Assembly (NCBI GenBank): GCA_003640385.1
Contig: RCAB01000491.1
Coordinates: 1-45,278, forward strand
From: Setaria digitata
Lineage: Eukaryota; Nematoda; Chromadorea; Rhabditida; Setariidae
Reading direction: 5' to 3'
DNA: 45,278 bases
Within the stretch, counting starts at the first letter, position 1; each line of letters begins with the position of its first letter. Positions 1 to 12,157 of this stretch are shown one piece after another. Made by a program: the position numbers and the translations under genes. The notes under the pieces are model-generated. The model was not told the origin of the DNA. It made no database searches and worked only from the letters and a program-made list of their open reading frames with translations.

Positions 1-3000
1 ATGCTAACATTGGAATGTAAAAGACAAAGAAAATAGCAATAGAATTTAAATCTCAAAAAAAAAAAACTTTTTTTTACTTGTAAAATAATGAACTAAATGA
101 AAACAAATTTATGCTAGCACTTAAATAAAATTCTTAACATGAAAAAAGGCCAAATTCTCACTGAATTTCAAAATACTGCTACATAAAAGTTTCATTTTTT
201 TTTCTCAAAAAATCTCTCGGTTTTAATTAAGGTTAAAATTAATAATTAAAATCAATCATAATGGTTGCATATTTAATGCAAATAAAAAAGTTGGCAAAAA
301 AAACGGTGATTTTATGTTAGAAATGATATTTAAATTAGATTATTAATTTTAAAAGAAATTAAGAATGAATTTTTATGATTTGAACGTGATGAAATCTAAC
401 CATTAAGTAACGAGATTTGAACCGGTTGACTGATATATTCGTCATTATTGCTGATAATATTACCACTATCAGTGATCAAACCAGCAAATAATACGACAAA
501 ATCAAGTAATTGTATCAGTAGTAAAATGAAAATTTCGGAATGCATCGAAAATTTCGATGTACAACCATTCATCAATGCATTTTCTATAAAACGAAAACAT
601 TTAATTACTATTTAAATCTTTTTTCTTTTCAAAAAATAAAATTTAAACAATGAATTACAACAAAATTCAATTAATTAAACCACAACTAAAACAAGAACAC
701 AGTTTTAATTGCATGTACTTGTTGTTTATTCAAATATTCCAACAGTCTAACAATTATCTTTTGATAGGACAGCAACTTTATCAGAGGTTAACACTGATTG
801 ATTAGGATTAATTAAATTTCCCAGTAACAATAAATATCATTTTTAAATGGATGAAATTGCATAACCAGCTAACATAAAACAATACTTTGATGGTTTAATC
901 GGTTGTACAAACTAAAATATCTTTATCATTTGTCTAATCACTGCCATATTAGATTGCCGTTTAACATCTTAGCACTAGTTATTATATCTCTACTTCTAGA
1001 ATAACGTCATTTTTGCAAGAAGATTCAGGCAAAATTAAACACCTTTTGTTAGTATTTTCTGGCTAATTTACTATATTCAAAATGCTGTCCTAATTAGCTG
1101 CTGGTAAAGTGTAACCGATGAATTACATACATTTCAACTAATTTACTGAATTATTTTCTCACTTAAGCCTTACTATATTCCTAATTATTCGATGGAACTT
1201 TGCTCTTCTCACACATGGTAACCAGTTCAGATGGAAATTTCAGAGTTTTAACATTTTCCAATTTATAATAAAATGGTAATTTTTACTGGATGTCAAATAT
1301 TTCCACTTGACAATGGAAATAATGAAACGTTATAAAATAATAATATCCATAGCTTTTGTTGGAATGAATGAGTGATCCATAGTTAAACTATTTAAAAGTC
1401 TAATTTAACTGATTAATACTGTAGTATGACCGCATTATTATTTAATTATTAATAATTATGTAATTGCACAATAAATCTTCCATAATCATAAAAGTACACC
1501 TATCATGAATGACATTTTAATATAATCGTAATTATTGCTCTTTGCCACGTTCTTATCGAAATTTCCTGATTATTTTTTTATAATCGTAAACGGTTATTTA
1601 CAGTATCACTCACTGATATTTAAAAATATAATTTGTATGGGATTACAGTGACACACTTGCTATCTATTCGATGACTGTTATAATCAAATCTTATCATAAT
1701 TTTTCTGCAATAGTAGTTCTTTCTAGCTGCAAGGATTTAAGCAGTGCATAATTTTACAAATTAATATTTTGCAATTATACTTCCAGTTACATTACTGTAG
1801 TCTTCTTTTGGTGTACTGTAAACAAAGTTATAATCCGATTGCTAAAAATAATAACTGTTAACCAGAATGGAAAACTTTTGTGTGGAAAAAGTTGTTTTCG
1901 GAGAAAATATTGTTTATAGTTTGAAAAAAGAAAAGAAAAAAGAGAAAAGTGAGAAAAAAAAAAATTGAAGTACTGAGAGTTTCTTTAAAACGATTTGATT
2001 GATATATAAATAAACTACAAAAGAGTGGATAGAAATGAATTGAACGAATTTTGAAAAAAGAAAAAAAGAAAAAAAAAATCAAATGTTTGCTATTTCATTT
2101 CTTTTTCTTTTTTGATTGAAAGAAAAAAAAAAAAAAAAAGAAAAACTAAATTTTCAGTTTATTTTCTAATCAATAACTTAATGTTTAAACATTAAATATG
2201 ATTTTTTTTTTGATTGAGCACATAAAATTGGCAATGAGTGAAAGCTTTTAAAAATTTAATTATTAATATGATATATTATTTGAATTTTAGAATAAAATTT
2301 TTCAAACCAATAATTTCAGCAGCAAAATTTGATGCAAAAAGGAAACGAAAAGGATGATGAAAGTAATATAAAAAGTAGAAATTAATAAAAACTTTTTTTA
2401 AGAAATAAATTAATCTAATAATGAATATCTTTGAGTGTAATAACATTTCACTGCATATCAAAAATGCTTAATAAGGTAGCCTAATTCATTTTTTTCTTTT
2501 CATTTCAGTTTTATATATTTCTTCTTGTAATGCAATAATGCATCTTTTTTTTTTTTTTTTTTTTTGTTCTAATTGAATTGCAATTATGAAAATAACAACA
2601 TTATACCTTGGAAACGAATGGTTCAACGATTTCATATTGATTATTTCATTTCATTTCATTTCCTTTCGTTCCAGTAATAATATTTGTGATATTTCACATA
2701 GCAGATGGGCGGATGAACAGATAAAGAATATATTTGCTCAGAATAAATTCCAAAAATAAAATATTTATTTTAACATGGAATTAAAAAAAATAAATAGATA
2801 ATAATAACAACAACAGAAATTCATTTTATAAATCTGTTAGTAAATTAACACTGCTGATATAGGAAATAAAATATAAAAATTAAATTAGTAATTAATTCTT
2901 TCAGTATAATGTGGAAAAAAAAAAGCAACGATTGCCGCGAAAAAGAAAAAAAAAAGAAAAACAGTGTCAATACCACATTTTTTTTTTCTTTTAAATTCAG

Positions 3001-3743
3001 ATCATTAAATTTATATTGTTAAATTAATTTAACCACTTTTCAAATGTTTGAGTTAGAAAATTCACAAGCAGAAGCAGATATTCTCACAATCATTACTCCT
3101 TAATTGCTTTATATTCTGCCTTCTTCCTTTAACTGTATTGAAAAATGGATTTTTCGGCATATTGAAAAAAAAAAAAAAAAAAAAAAGCCCACTATTTTTC
3201 TCATAATTAATTTTAATTTTCATTTATAGCGGATTTTTTTTTTTTTTGTGTTTCAACAGTTTAGTGGCAAATTTTGGCATTAAATTTGAGAAAATTATTA
3301 TGTAATGAGACTAATTTAGCAAATTAATTTAGCATTGCAATATTAATTAAGCTATAAGAATGCATTTTTATCTGATGAAATTTACATGCAGAAAGATGAA
3401 GCTCCGTGATGAATGAATTATTTGGCTAGCAATCTTTAGACTCTAAATCAATTTCAAAAAAAAAAAAAAAACGTTTCGTTTGACAATTTCTTTTTGTTAG
3501 CTTTTAACATTTCGCATAAAGCAATTGCGAAATTTTTAGCTTCGTGCAACAAACATATCATAGAATTATTTAAATTTAGAGAGGGAAATTGAAATTTGCA
3601 AAGTTTTAAGGAACCAAAAAAAAACGGTTTTTTTTTTTTTTTGAAGAAAATAGAATAAATAATTAAATGAGCAATTTTAGTTTAAAATTGTTTCCTTATT
3701 TCGAAAAAAAAAAAGGCGGAAAAAATGATCGAAGAACATCATT

Positions 3744-4253
3744 GAGTGACCAAACAACTGATTGGTCACTCGTTAACTTTTATCATTTTTGTGAGGAACA
3801 AAAAAAATAAAATAAAATAGAAGAAAGAAAAGTGATTGGAAACACTGACCAGTAGTATAGGCATACAACTGCTACCCCTGGTCACTGGTCACTCTTTAAT
3901 GTACCTTTTTTTTTCCTTGAAAGAAATAATTTTCAAAAAAGAAAAAAAGAAAAAAAAAAAAGAGGAAGAAAGAATCGAAGCATTAACCAACTGGTAAATT
4001 GTTCAAACTATCATTTTCTTTCCTTTTTTTTTTTTTTAAAAAAGTCAATGATGAGTGACCAGTTATATGGTCACTCATCATTATATCGATAATTTTTTAA
4101 AAACTTTTCCTTCTTAAACTGTCATTTTTTTTTTTTTCTATTTTTTTCCTTTTCCTTTTTTTTTTTTTTTACAATGAAAAAAGAAGGACAAAAGAAAAAA
4201 AAAAAAAATCAACGGGACATTAACCAATGACCAGTTGTTATATGGTCAGTTAA
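3744..4253. repeat. Cluster of four related hairpins
   Basis: Four inverted repeats share a TGACCA...TGGTCA core and are separated by A/T-rich runs. Copy 1 has 10-bp perfect arms (3744-3753 and 3762-3771). Copy 2 pairs 3846-3852 with 3878-3884. Copy 3 has 15-bp perfect arms (4047-4061 and 4068-4082) around a 6-base loop. Copy 4 pairs 4228-4233 with 4243-4248 and, after a 3-base bulge, 4220-4224 with 4249-4253. The similarity of the cores suggests one diverged family. Its function is unknown. Confidence 0.7.
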
Positions 4254-4541
4254 ACTATTTATTTCTTTCTTTATTTTTATTTTTATTTATTTTTTTTTTT
4301 AAAGATTACAATAAGCAGTAAGGAAAAAATGAAAAACGAAATAATATAAGCAATTAAAATGATCAATGGAAAAAAATTTTTGTTCTTGAAATCTTGCTAG
4401 TAATAATAATATCTGATACGGATAATTAATTACAACTGTAAGAGGTGGAAAATTAAAAAGAATAATAGTGATACAATATGATTATAATATGAGTAGCAAA
4501 TTTATCAGTTATCATTTTGCTAGTAATGAGTAATAAACTTT

Positions 4542-4696
4542 ATTCCTTATCATCGTATCTATTGCTTCTTTACAATAATTAAAAACCATATTTGTTATAT
4601 CACCTTATCTACCGTTTCTTTCCAGTGATCAACAACCGTACTTCTTATCACCTTCTCCATCGTTTCTTTGGAATAAGTAATAATATTACTTATTAT
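4542..4696. repeat. Diverged tandem repeat, unit about 48 bp
   Basis: Three consecutive related units are visible: about 4542-4600, then 4601-4648 and 4649-4696, the last two exactly 48 bp each. Shared blocks are CACCTTMTC, CCRTCGTTTCTTT-like and a closing TTAT. Each unit carries a TTATC (GATA-type) motif. The copies are diverged, so this is an old array. Confidence 0.5.
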
Positions 4697-4888
4697 CACG
4701 TCGTCACAATTCTTTTATAGCGCTTAATTACCAATAAAAAAAAAAAAAAGAGGAGAAAAGTGATAAGAAGAGGTAAATTAAAGGTAAATGGAAAGGTGAA
4801 GGGAGGAGATAATGGAGGAATGATCATATATGTTCTGAGATGGAGCGGTTGAAGAATCATCCATCCTTTGAGGCTGTCAAAAAGGGAA

Positions 4889-5029
4889 CTAAAAGAGACA
4901 CAGGTAGGAGAAAGGTAGGCTGGACCGGGGTTGTACAACGGGGTTAGGAGGGGAGGGGAGGAGGGTGATTAGCAGGGCTAGAAAACGGAGGATGACACGA
5001 GGCATGGTGACAGCGATAGGGTACAAACT
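4889..5029 (-). other. Candidate first exon with signal-peptide-like start
   Basis: On the minus strand a good nematode 3' splice site (ACTTTCAG, ending at 5030) is followed by a 24-base leader and an ATG at 5005-5003 in the context TCACCATG. The reading frame begins MPRVILRFLALLITLLPS, a basic start followed by a Leu/Ile-rich core and small residues, which resembles a secretory signal peptide. The frame stops at 4889, so a real gene would need a donor before that; the candidates (for example GTACAA inside the pocket) are weak and no second exon was found. The + strand is purine-rich here, which by itself keeps pyrimidine codons such as CTN and TCN open, so this could be chance. Confidence 0.25.
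4940..4965 (+). other. G-quadruplex-type motif
   Basis: Four G runs of 4, 4, 4 and 3 bases are separated by loops of 6, 1 and 4 bases. This fits the usual G3+N1-7 pattern. It stands out because surrounding DNA is about four-fifths A+T. Confidence 0.55.
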
Positions 5030-5060
5030 CTGAAAGTCACGGGAAGAAAAATGGAGAGGA

Positions 5061-5083
5061 AGAGAGAGAGAGAGAGAGAGAGA
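5061..5083. repeat. (AG)n microsatellite
   Basis: An uninterrupted AG dinucleotide run of about 23 bases in a longer purine-rich stretch that runs from about 4,740 to 5,105. Confidence 0.9.
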
Positions 5084-5107
5084 AACAGAAAGAAGGAGAG
5101 AGAGAAA

Positions 5108-5402
5108 TTATCAAAATGAAATTATTCTCATTTATCAGATAAGTTGATAATGTATGTCAGTCAAATTATTTCAGCTCTAAGCTTAACGTTTACTAATATT
5201 ATCGCATTATTTGATAAATGAAACGTTATCAACTGATGATAAGTGATGATGTAAGCATATGCGTATAGTAGACACCTATTAGTCGGTATGCATACATACT
5301 AAAGAACTAATACTGATAAGGAAATGCATTATCAGCTAGGTGAAACTAATTAAATGATACATATGCAAGCATAAGTAACAACTAATAGAAATAATTTGAT
5401 AA
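5108..5402. promoter_or_regulatory. Dense cluster of GATA-factor sites
   Basis: Nine TGATAA/TTATCA hexamers fall in 295 bases, starting at 5108, 5132, 5145, 5212, 5226, 5237, 5314, 5329 and 5397. Base composition alone predicts about one or fewer. The copy at 5312-5320 reads ACTGATAAG, close to the site preferred by the C. elegans intestinal GATA factors (ELT-2/ELT-7). The cluster lies just upstream, in the minus-strand sense, of the candidate signal-peptide exon. Regulatory use is inferred. Confidence 0.4.
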
Positions 5403-8376
5403 CTAAGGAGGAAAGAAGACGGTTTTTCTTTTCTTCTTTCCAGGATAATTCAGAATAAAGAAAATTGGAGAGTTAAAAGGGAAGATGTTGAATATTCCCA
5501 GTAAATTCGCTAATTGCTTAATTTGTCTGCAATTAAAGAATAATTTAGAAATGGAAAGAAAATAATTCTTATAACTTTTCAAAAAATATTCCCAATCAAA
5601 AAAGCACAAGGAAAAATGAATAGTATGTGTATTGAATCTTTTCTAAATTAAATGCTTAGTGAGAAAAACAAAAAACTGAATCACCGCTAATTGATATTTA
5701 AAGATGAAATTGAGTAAAACTGATTGCTAAAAATCGATGTAGATTAGATTTTAAATGGAATTAGAAACCGGTACGAGAGAGAATGAATCAGGGTTTTAAA
5801 ATGACCAAACAAATCCGGTCTTAGATGAACTCTAAAAACCGACATTTAACTAAATCCGGTTTAAAGTGAAACTTAAAAGATGATAAACGAATGAATTAGG
5901 TTTCTAATCTGCTCATATATACATGTAATCAACCATCCATTTCGTTCAACTTTATTCCCTATGGCTGAGCAGGTGGTCTAATTGGTCTAATTGCTAAATT
6001 CATTCCTTTAAATTATTTTCACTTTTCTACCACCTGCAACATTCTATTACAATTAAATTACCGATATATAATATAGGAAAAAATAAACAAATAAATAAGT
6101 AATGCTTTTTCCTTACTATTTTTTTTGCGCATATCAAAGATTTAGATTGTTATATTTTCTCCTTTTTTTTTTTTCCTTTTATACTGTAATAATTTTATCG
6201 TTCATTAATTCAACAAATTGTTTTACTCAATTTTTTATATACTGAATTTAAAAAAAAAAAAAAAAAAACGAGCATTGTTTACTCGCCAATTTTATTGTTT
6301 TTTTATTCAACTTTTAATTTTTTTTTCAAAAAGGAGAAAAAAAGAAGAGAAAATTGCTAATTAAATTTTTCCCAGTAATTTGATCATTTTATCTATTTAT
6401 CAGTCCATTATTTTTTTTTTTTTTATTTCTTTATCCCTCTTTTTGTCGGAAAATCGATTAAATTCGAAACTCGATTACTTCTGAAATATTCAAATTTTAT
6501 TTTATTTTTTTATCCAAATAGAACCGAAAACAAAATTTCCAGATTTCAATATTTTATTTAAATAAAAATTTCATAAAAAAATTATGCATTTTTTCAACAC
6601 CATTATTATTCTTATTTTGTTTGCTTTTTAATTATAGTATCAAAAAAAAAAAAAGAGAAAAGAAAAAAAATGCAAATAATTTACGACACTGTTCGAACAA
6701 TTCAATCTAAAATTAAAACCAAAAAAAAGAAAAAAGATTTTCATTTGACTTTTTTTTTTAAATATTATAAATTTTTCAATGTAAAATTGCAAGATAAGCA
6801 TGGGAAAACTTTTTTGCACAAAACAAAAAGTTTTTTTTTTTTAAGTTAAAAACAAGTTTTAATCAAAAATTTCTAACTCATTATATATTTTGGCTTTCAT
6901 GAGTTTGGAAAAGCAATAATTTGAAGTAACTGAACGAAAATATTCCATAGTTCATTTAAATTTTATCTATTTTAATTCTGCAAATTACCTAATTAATAGC
7001 CGTTGTTATCATACTTCGTTATTGACATTTTATGGCTAAATGTACAAACTACTTCACATCTTCTCACTTAAACAAACGGATTTCCTACTATTAGCAATTA
7101 AAATTTAACAAATTTCAAGTTTCTGATGATTAAATTTTAATTTCTAAAAATTTTGCCTTCATCATATCCAGTCAAATATAAAAAGAATTCTTGAGCAAGA
7201 CAACAAATTGATCTGATCAGGATAACACATGAACAGATGATACGTTATCATTGCAGTTTAGCTGATAAAGTCAATTAACTTTTTAATTAAATTCCTGAAT
7301 TGTTTTATGAATTTGCATATTTTTAAGAAAATATGTTAAAGTCAGAAAATTGTATCAAAAAAAAAAGTAAATAAGCAACGTGCTATAAATATGGTAGACA
7401 ATATGTTAAAATTGTAAAAATTTTTTTTTCCGAATTTTTATTTGAACAATATGTTGAAAGTTTTTTATAAAAATATGAAACTCAGTAGTAAAAATGAAAT
7501 TAAAAAAAAAATTAAATTTCAAAAAAAAAAAAAAAACAAAAGTCTAAAATCTGGAATTCCGAAATAATCCTATAAAAATGGCAAGGGAAAAACGCTGAAA
7601 AATGAAATAATCAAAAAATGCTCAAAAATTTTGAATTATTAATAGCCTGTGAAATGAAATAATGAAATTTAATAGTTGAATTCCGTTTTCATAATTCTGT
7701 CTAAAATATTTTCTTTCATTCTTACCTTTTTTTTTTTGTTTTTCGCTTTTTTTTTTTTTTTTTTTTTAATAATAATAATTCAAGACACCTATAACTGCTT
7801 TACAACATAACATGTTTATTGTTATTAAACTTCTAAAAAAAAAAAAAAAAATCTTCTAACCAATTCACAAAAAAACTCAATGGAAATTAAAATTTTTAAC
7901 AATATACAGCTGCATAATTAAAAAATATTAAATTAAACTGGTTGAAAAAAAAAACAGGGCTCAGAAGAATAAGTTTAATAAATTTAATTTAGCAAATTTA
8001 CGATGCTATCATAAAAGTTTGCAAACAAAAGAAAGAAAGGAAGAAATTTTTTGAAAAAATTTATTCGAAAATTAAAACAAGCTGAAGTTATTTATTAGGC
8101 GAACTAATTAAGTTAACTAATTAACTAACAGAGCTGTTTTTCAGTCTAATTAAATTAAATCAAATTATTTCCCACTACCTTTTTTTTTTTCTCTCAGTGA
8201 ATTACTTAGTACTATGGTTTTCAAGAAGACTGGTAACTACCAATTATCATTTTCCGAATTAACTGGTCAACCGGATCGGATCTATAATTTCGGTCAAACC
8301 GAACAAGCTCCGTCAGCTATGATGAAATTGAAGCAATTTCAAAAGATAACCAAAATCAGGAGCTTCTACACCAGTT

Positions 8377-8461
8377 CTGATATCATGATCTAATACAGTA
8401 ATATTCCGATATCATGGTATAAGATAGTAATATCACATGTTTGTAGCATTTATGTAATATC
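8377..8461. repeat. Diverged tandem repeat, unit 29 bp
   Basis: Two clear 29-base copies (8377-8405 and 8406-8434) share GATATCATG and TAGTAATAT-like blocks. A third, more diverged copy ends at about 8461 with TAATATC. Confidence 0.55.
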
Positions 8462-9011
8462 ACAGTCTAATAATTGATTTTAAATTTTAATCACTCGATA
8501 ATTTATAAAGAAAACAATAAAAAAAAAGTCAAGATTATGGACTAATTAAATTAGCAATTTTATTAGAAACTTTAATTACTATCACATGAAGAATCGAATT
8601 TTCTCTTAAATAAATAAGAAAAAAAAAAAAACCATTTAAGTTTCTTTTGTCGCTATAATAATAATTTTGAAATCTTTTTTACTCCTTTTCTTTCCCTTGT
8701 CCTCCATCTCTCTCCCTCTCTCTTTGTACATTATTGTATTATTTGCTTATTTACATAAATGTAAGTATTTACTCATTTAAGTTACACTCAATGGAAATGA
8801 GTGAATTTAAACTTGAAGCTAACAAAGAATGAAAGAGAAATTTAATTGTAGTGAACAAAGTGGACAAGCAAAGGAAAGTAATTTTGTGCCAAATGAGGCC
8901 ATTGAATTGGAAGGAATAAAATTTGAATAGTTCATAACAACAGTTGTCCATCACACTATGATCATCATGAATTTACGCCACCTATTATTTATTAATGAGC
9001 AAAGATGAAAC

Positions 9012-9117
9012 GATGGCCAGGTAAGAGTGAGGAGGGATTTGGTGAAAATTGGACAGGAATGGATGATCGGGTAAGAGCGGGGGAGAGAGAATTTGGTGGA
9101 GATTGGATAAAAGGAAT
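9012..9117 (+). repeat. Tandem duplication carrying two splice-donor-like motifs
   Basis: Two diverged copies (9012-9060 and 9062-9117) each hold GGTAAGAG, a near-perfect U1-type 5' splice site, followed by a GGAG tract, TTTGGTG and ATTGGA. The first copy is preceded by a short ATG-initiated frame (ATG at 9005, donor after five codons). The pocket is purine-rich and clearly richer in G than its surroundings. Whether either donor is used is unknown. Confidence 0.5.
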
Positions 9118-10539
9118 TTTGCTAAATAACTATATTTGTATAATTAATATCATTAATAATGATTATTGCTTGTCGAATTTTTTTTAATTTAAAAGGCCTG
9201 CTTATTGCTTATTTATTGGAGGCCTAATTTTAATTCAGAATCTTTTCTTTCTAGAAGTTTTTAATTTAAAGATTTTTTTCGTTTCATTTCCTTTTTCCAT
9301 TGTCGATTTGTTTTCACTGCTATTTTACAGGTTAATTAGTTTAATTTTTATTGCTCAACTGATCGCTTAAATTAAATAAACAAACAAATTAATCAATCAA
9401 GAAGAAATGGGACAAATGAACAAAAGTAGCAAATTGATAAGAAGAAAAATAATCATAATTCAAGCTGCAATTACAAAATAATGAAAAAAAAAAAAAAAAA
9501 CCATAACATGTTGAATTAATAAGATTACTGTTCTAAGAAATATTAAGAAATAGGTTAAAGTATTAGAAATATTATCCTAGCTGCAAATGATCTATAAATT
9601 ATTCAGATGTGTCTTAATTGCTTGTGAACGAATATGTACAAAAATTTAGAAAAAATACATTTAGAAAAAAAAAACTTTTCAAAAATTTACGCTTTTCAAT
9701 CTATCAATCTTCTTAGGCCAAGAAAAAAAATAAATAAATAAATTTCTGGATAATTTACTCACTGTCTTTTTTGGCAATAATTGATTGTTTTTGTTAAATT
9801 TTGTTTGATAAAAATAAATTAAGCAAAAGGGCAAATAATGGGTGGTCTTTTATGAATTTTTTGTTTTTAAAATTAAATAAAATTACAAGATAAAATGCTA
9901 GCAGAAATCGGACTTTATAACAGGAACTGCTTTTCATTCTAAAACCATTCAAGAATAATGCTTCTTTTGACATTCCTAAAAGTGGTTCAAAAAAAAAAAG
10001 AAAAAAATTATAAATTTTAAGAATTTCATTGAGATTTTCATGTTTTTTAAAAACTGAATTTGAGCCGAAAATTAAGAGTAATTTAAACGAAAATTTACCC
10101 TATATAAAATTTTATATTAACATTTATTTTAAAATATTTTCTGTCAAAATTTTCATCGTAGTTTTTATCGAAATTAGACTCATTACCAATTTTTCAATTT
10201 CTCTTACAATGCAGTAATTCTACTAAAACTGATTTCAAGAAGTTTAATTTATAATCAAAATGAAAAACCATTTTCACCAAAACTAATTTATAACAATAAA
10301 TGCAAGAAATACTTTACAGTAGCATTTAATGCAAAAGGTAAAAAATTAGAAATTTTTCAAATGCAAAATTTTTCTTTTTACTAAGTAATAGGAAAAATAA
10401 AATCCAAAAAGAATTAGGACACATATGACTAAAAAACTAATTGACTATATGAATTAGTGAATTAATTAATCAACGTGACACTGTTGAAATGACACTGTTA
10501 AATTACTTCAAACTACCACTGTTACAATCATTTTTCATT

Positions 10540-10875
10540 CAAGTCATCTTCAGCATCGTAATTATATTCTTCATCATCAACAGTATCATAATATCATTAT
10601 TATAGTGATTGTGATCGTCAGCAGCTCTACTTATCATCATCACTGTAGCATTTTCATTTCGATCGTGAACAGCATAGTATCATCATCAACACTACCAATA
10701 TCATCATCTCCAACTTTATAATTTCACTATCAAGATCATAATGCTTATCATTGTTACTATCATAATCACTACCGGTACCATTACCGCACCATCTTACTAT
10801 CATCATCACCGCATCTATCATCTTTATCAATACCATTAGCAAATATCATCGTCATCACTAACATTGTTATTGTTA
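10540..10875. repeat. Degenerate ATC/TCA trinucleotide repeat
   Basis: About 330 bases of imperfect ATC, ATCATT and ATCAAC units, consistent with an old decayed trinucleotide array. It explains the Met/Asp/Ile-rich open frames on both strands here. Confidence 0.75.
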
Positions 10876-10927
10876 ACTTGCTTAAACCGTATTTACCTAT
10901 TATTTTAGCAAATATTTCCAACAATCC

Positions 10928-10959
<32 letters not shown>

Positions 10960-11054
10960 CACCCATCTCACATGATATCGTTGAAAAATGAAGAAAAAAA
11001 AAAAAATTTCAAATATATAATTGCAGAAAAACAAATCTTCACAGAAATTTTTAT

Positions 11055-11074
11055 TATATATATATATATATATA
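11055..11074. repeat. (TA)n microsatellite
   Basis: An uninterrupted run of ten TA units. Confidence 0.9.
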
Positions 11075-12116
11075 ATATCAGTAGACCAAATAATTTTAAT
11101 GTTATTTAGTAATTTGATGTAAGAGATAAGTAACCGAGAATAAAACCTGAAATATTTGAAATTATTCCACATCAATATATTTCAATTCCTTTGTTCTGTT
11201 TCATTTTGATTGCTAGAATGTGAAACAAATGAAATTTTAGGAACAAATTTTCTTTCAATTGTAAAAATTAAATGTACAAAGAATCAAACATATATATTAA
11301 TGAATTCCATAATATGTATTTTTTAAAATTATGAATTCCAATATTATATATACAGATATATTTGTTCCTATATATATTTAGCAGGTCATTTTGTAGTTAC
11401 TTGAATTCCATAAATATTTTCCCAATGATATATTTTTCATGATTTACTCGGAGTTATTTTTTATGAATGTTTGATTGCCTGATGATTATTATTGAATTTG
11501 GCATTCAGTTTCTCCTTGAAAAATTTCCAGACTAGCTTAATTAAAATAACTTAACCGCATGTGTTATAATTTAAATCTTTAGCAATTATTTACTGAAGCA
11601 AATTGAGCAAATTAATTATTTTATTGATACTTCCTTTTTCTAATTCAAATTTTCCTTTAAAAATTTTGCAATAAACTATTACTATCTATTTTCCTTCCAT
11701 TTCGTTTTTTCTCTCCTCTTTTTTAGTTTTATTTTAGTTTTTTCTCTTTTTCTTTTTTTTTTTTTTGTAAAAACTTGTTTGCATTTATTGATATTTATTA
11801 AAAAATAGTAGAAAACATATTGCACTTCAGAAATTTTAATTTAAAAGAAATTGAAAAGAAAAAAATGAACAAGACCTTAAAACAGTATTTATATACGATT
11901 ATGAAAAGTACTTATAATAAGTCGAACAACCCCAAAAAAAAAAAAAAGTGCAATTAAAATGAAGAAATAAGTGGTACGGATAAGATTTTGAAGTACAAGA
12001 ATAGATAATTCTTTTTAACTTAATTTGACTCACACTAATTAATTAATGAAGCGCTTGGCTTTCAAATTACCTTCTGCTTCAATGTAAATGTACATTAATC
12101 TTATTCATTACACCTT

Positions 12117-12157
12117 TTAATTAGCACAATGTCCAATGGGAACATTGTGCTAATTAA
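12117..12157. repeat. Perfect 16-bp-arm hairpin
   Basis: Arms 12117-12132 and 12142-12157 are perfectly complementary around the 9-base loop ccaatggga. The stem core is TTAGCACAATGT. At about 41 nt it is shorter than a typical microRNA precursor (about 60-70 nt). No gene is adjacent. Confidence 0.7.

Noticed and set aside
10654..11175. Minus-strand frames rich in Met, Asp, Ile or Phe
   Set aside because: They are produced by the degenerate ATC repeat and by A/T homopolymers.
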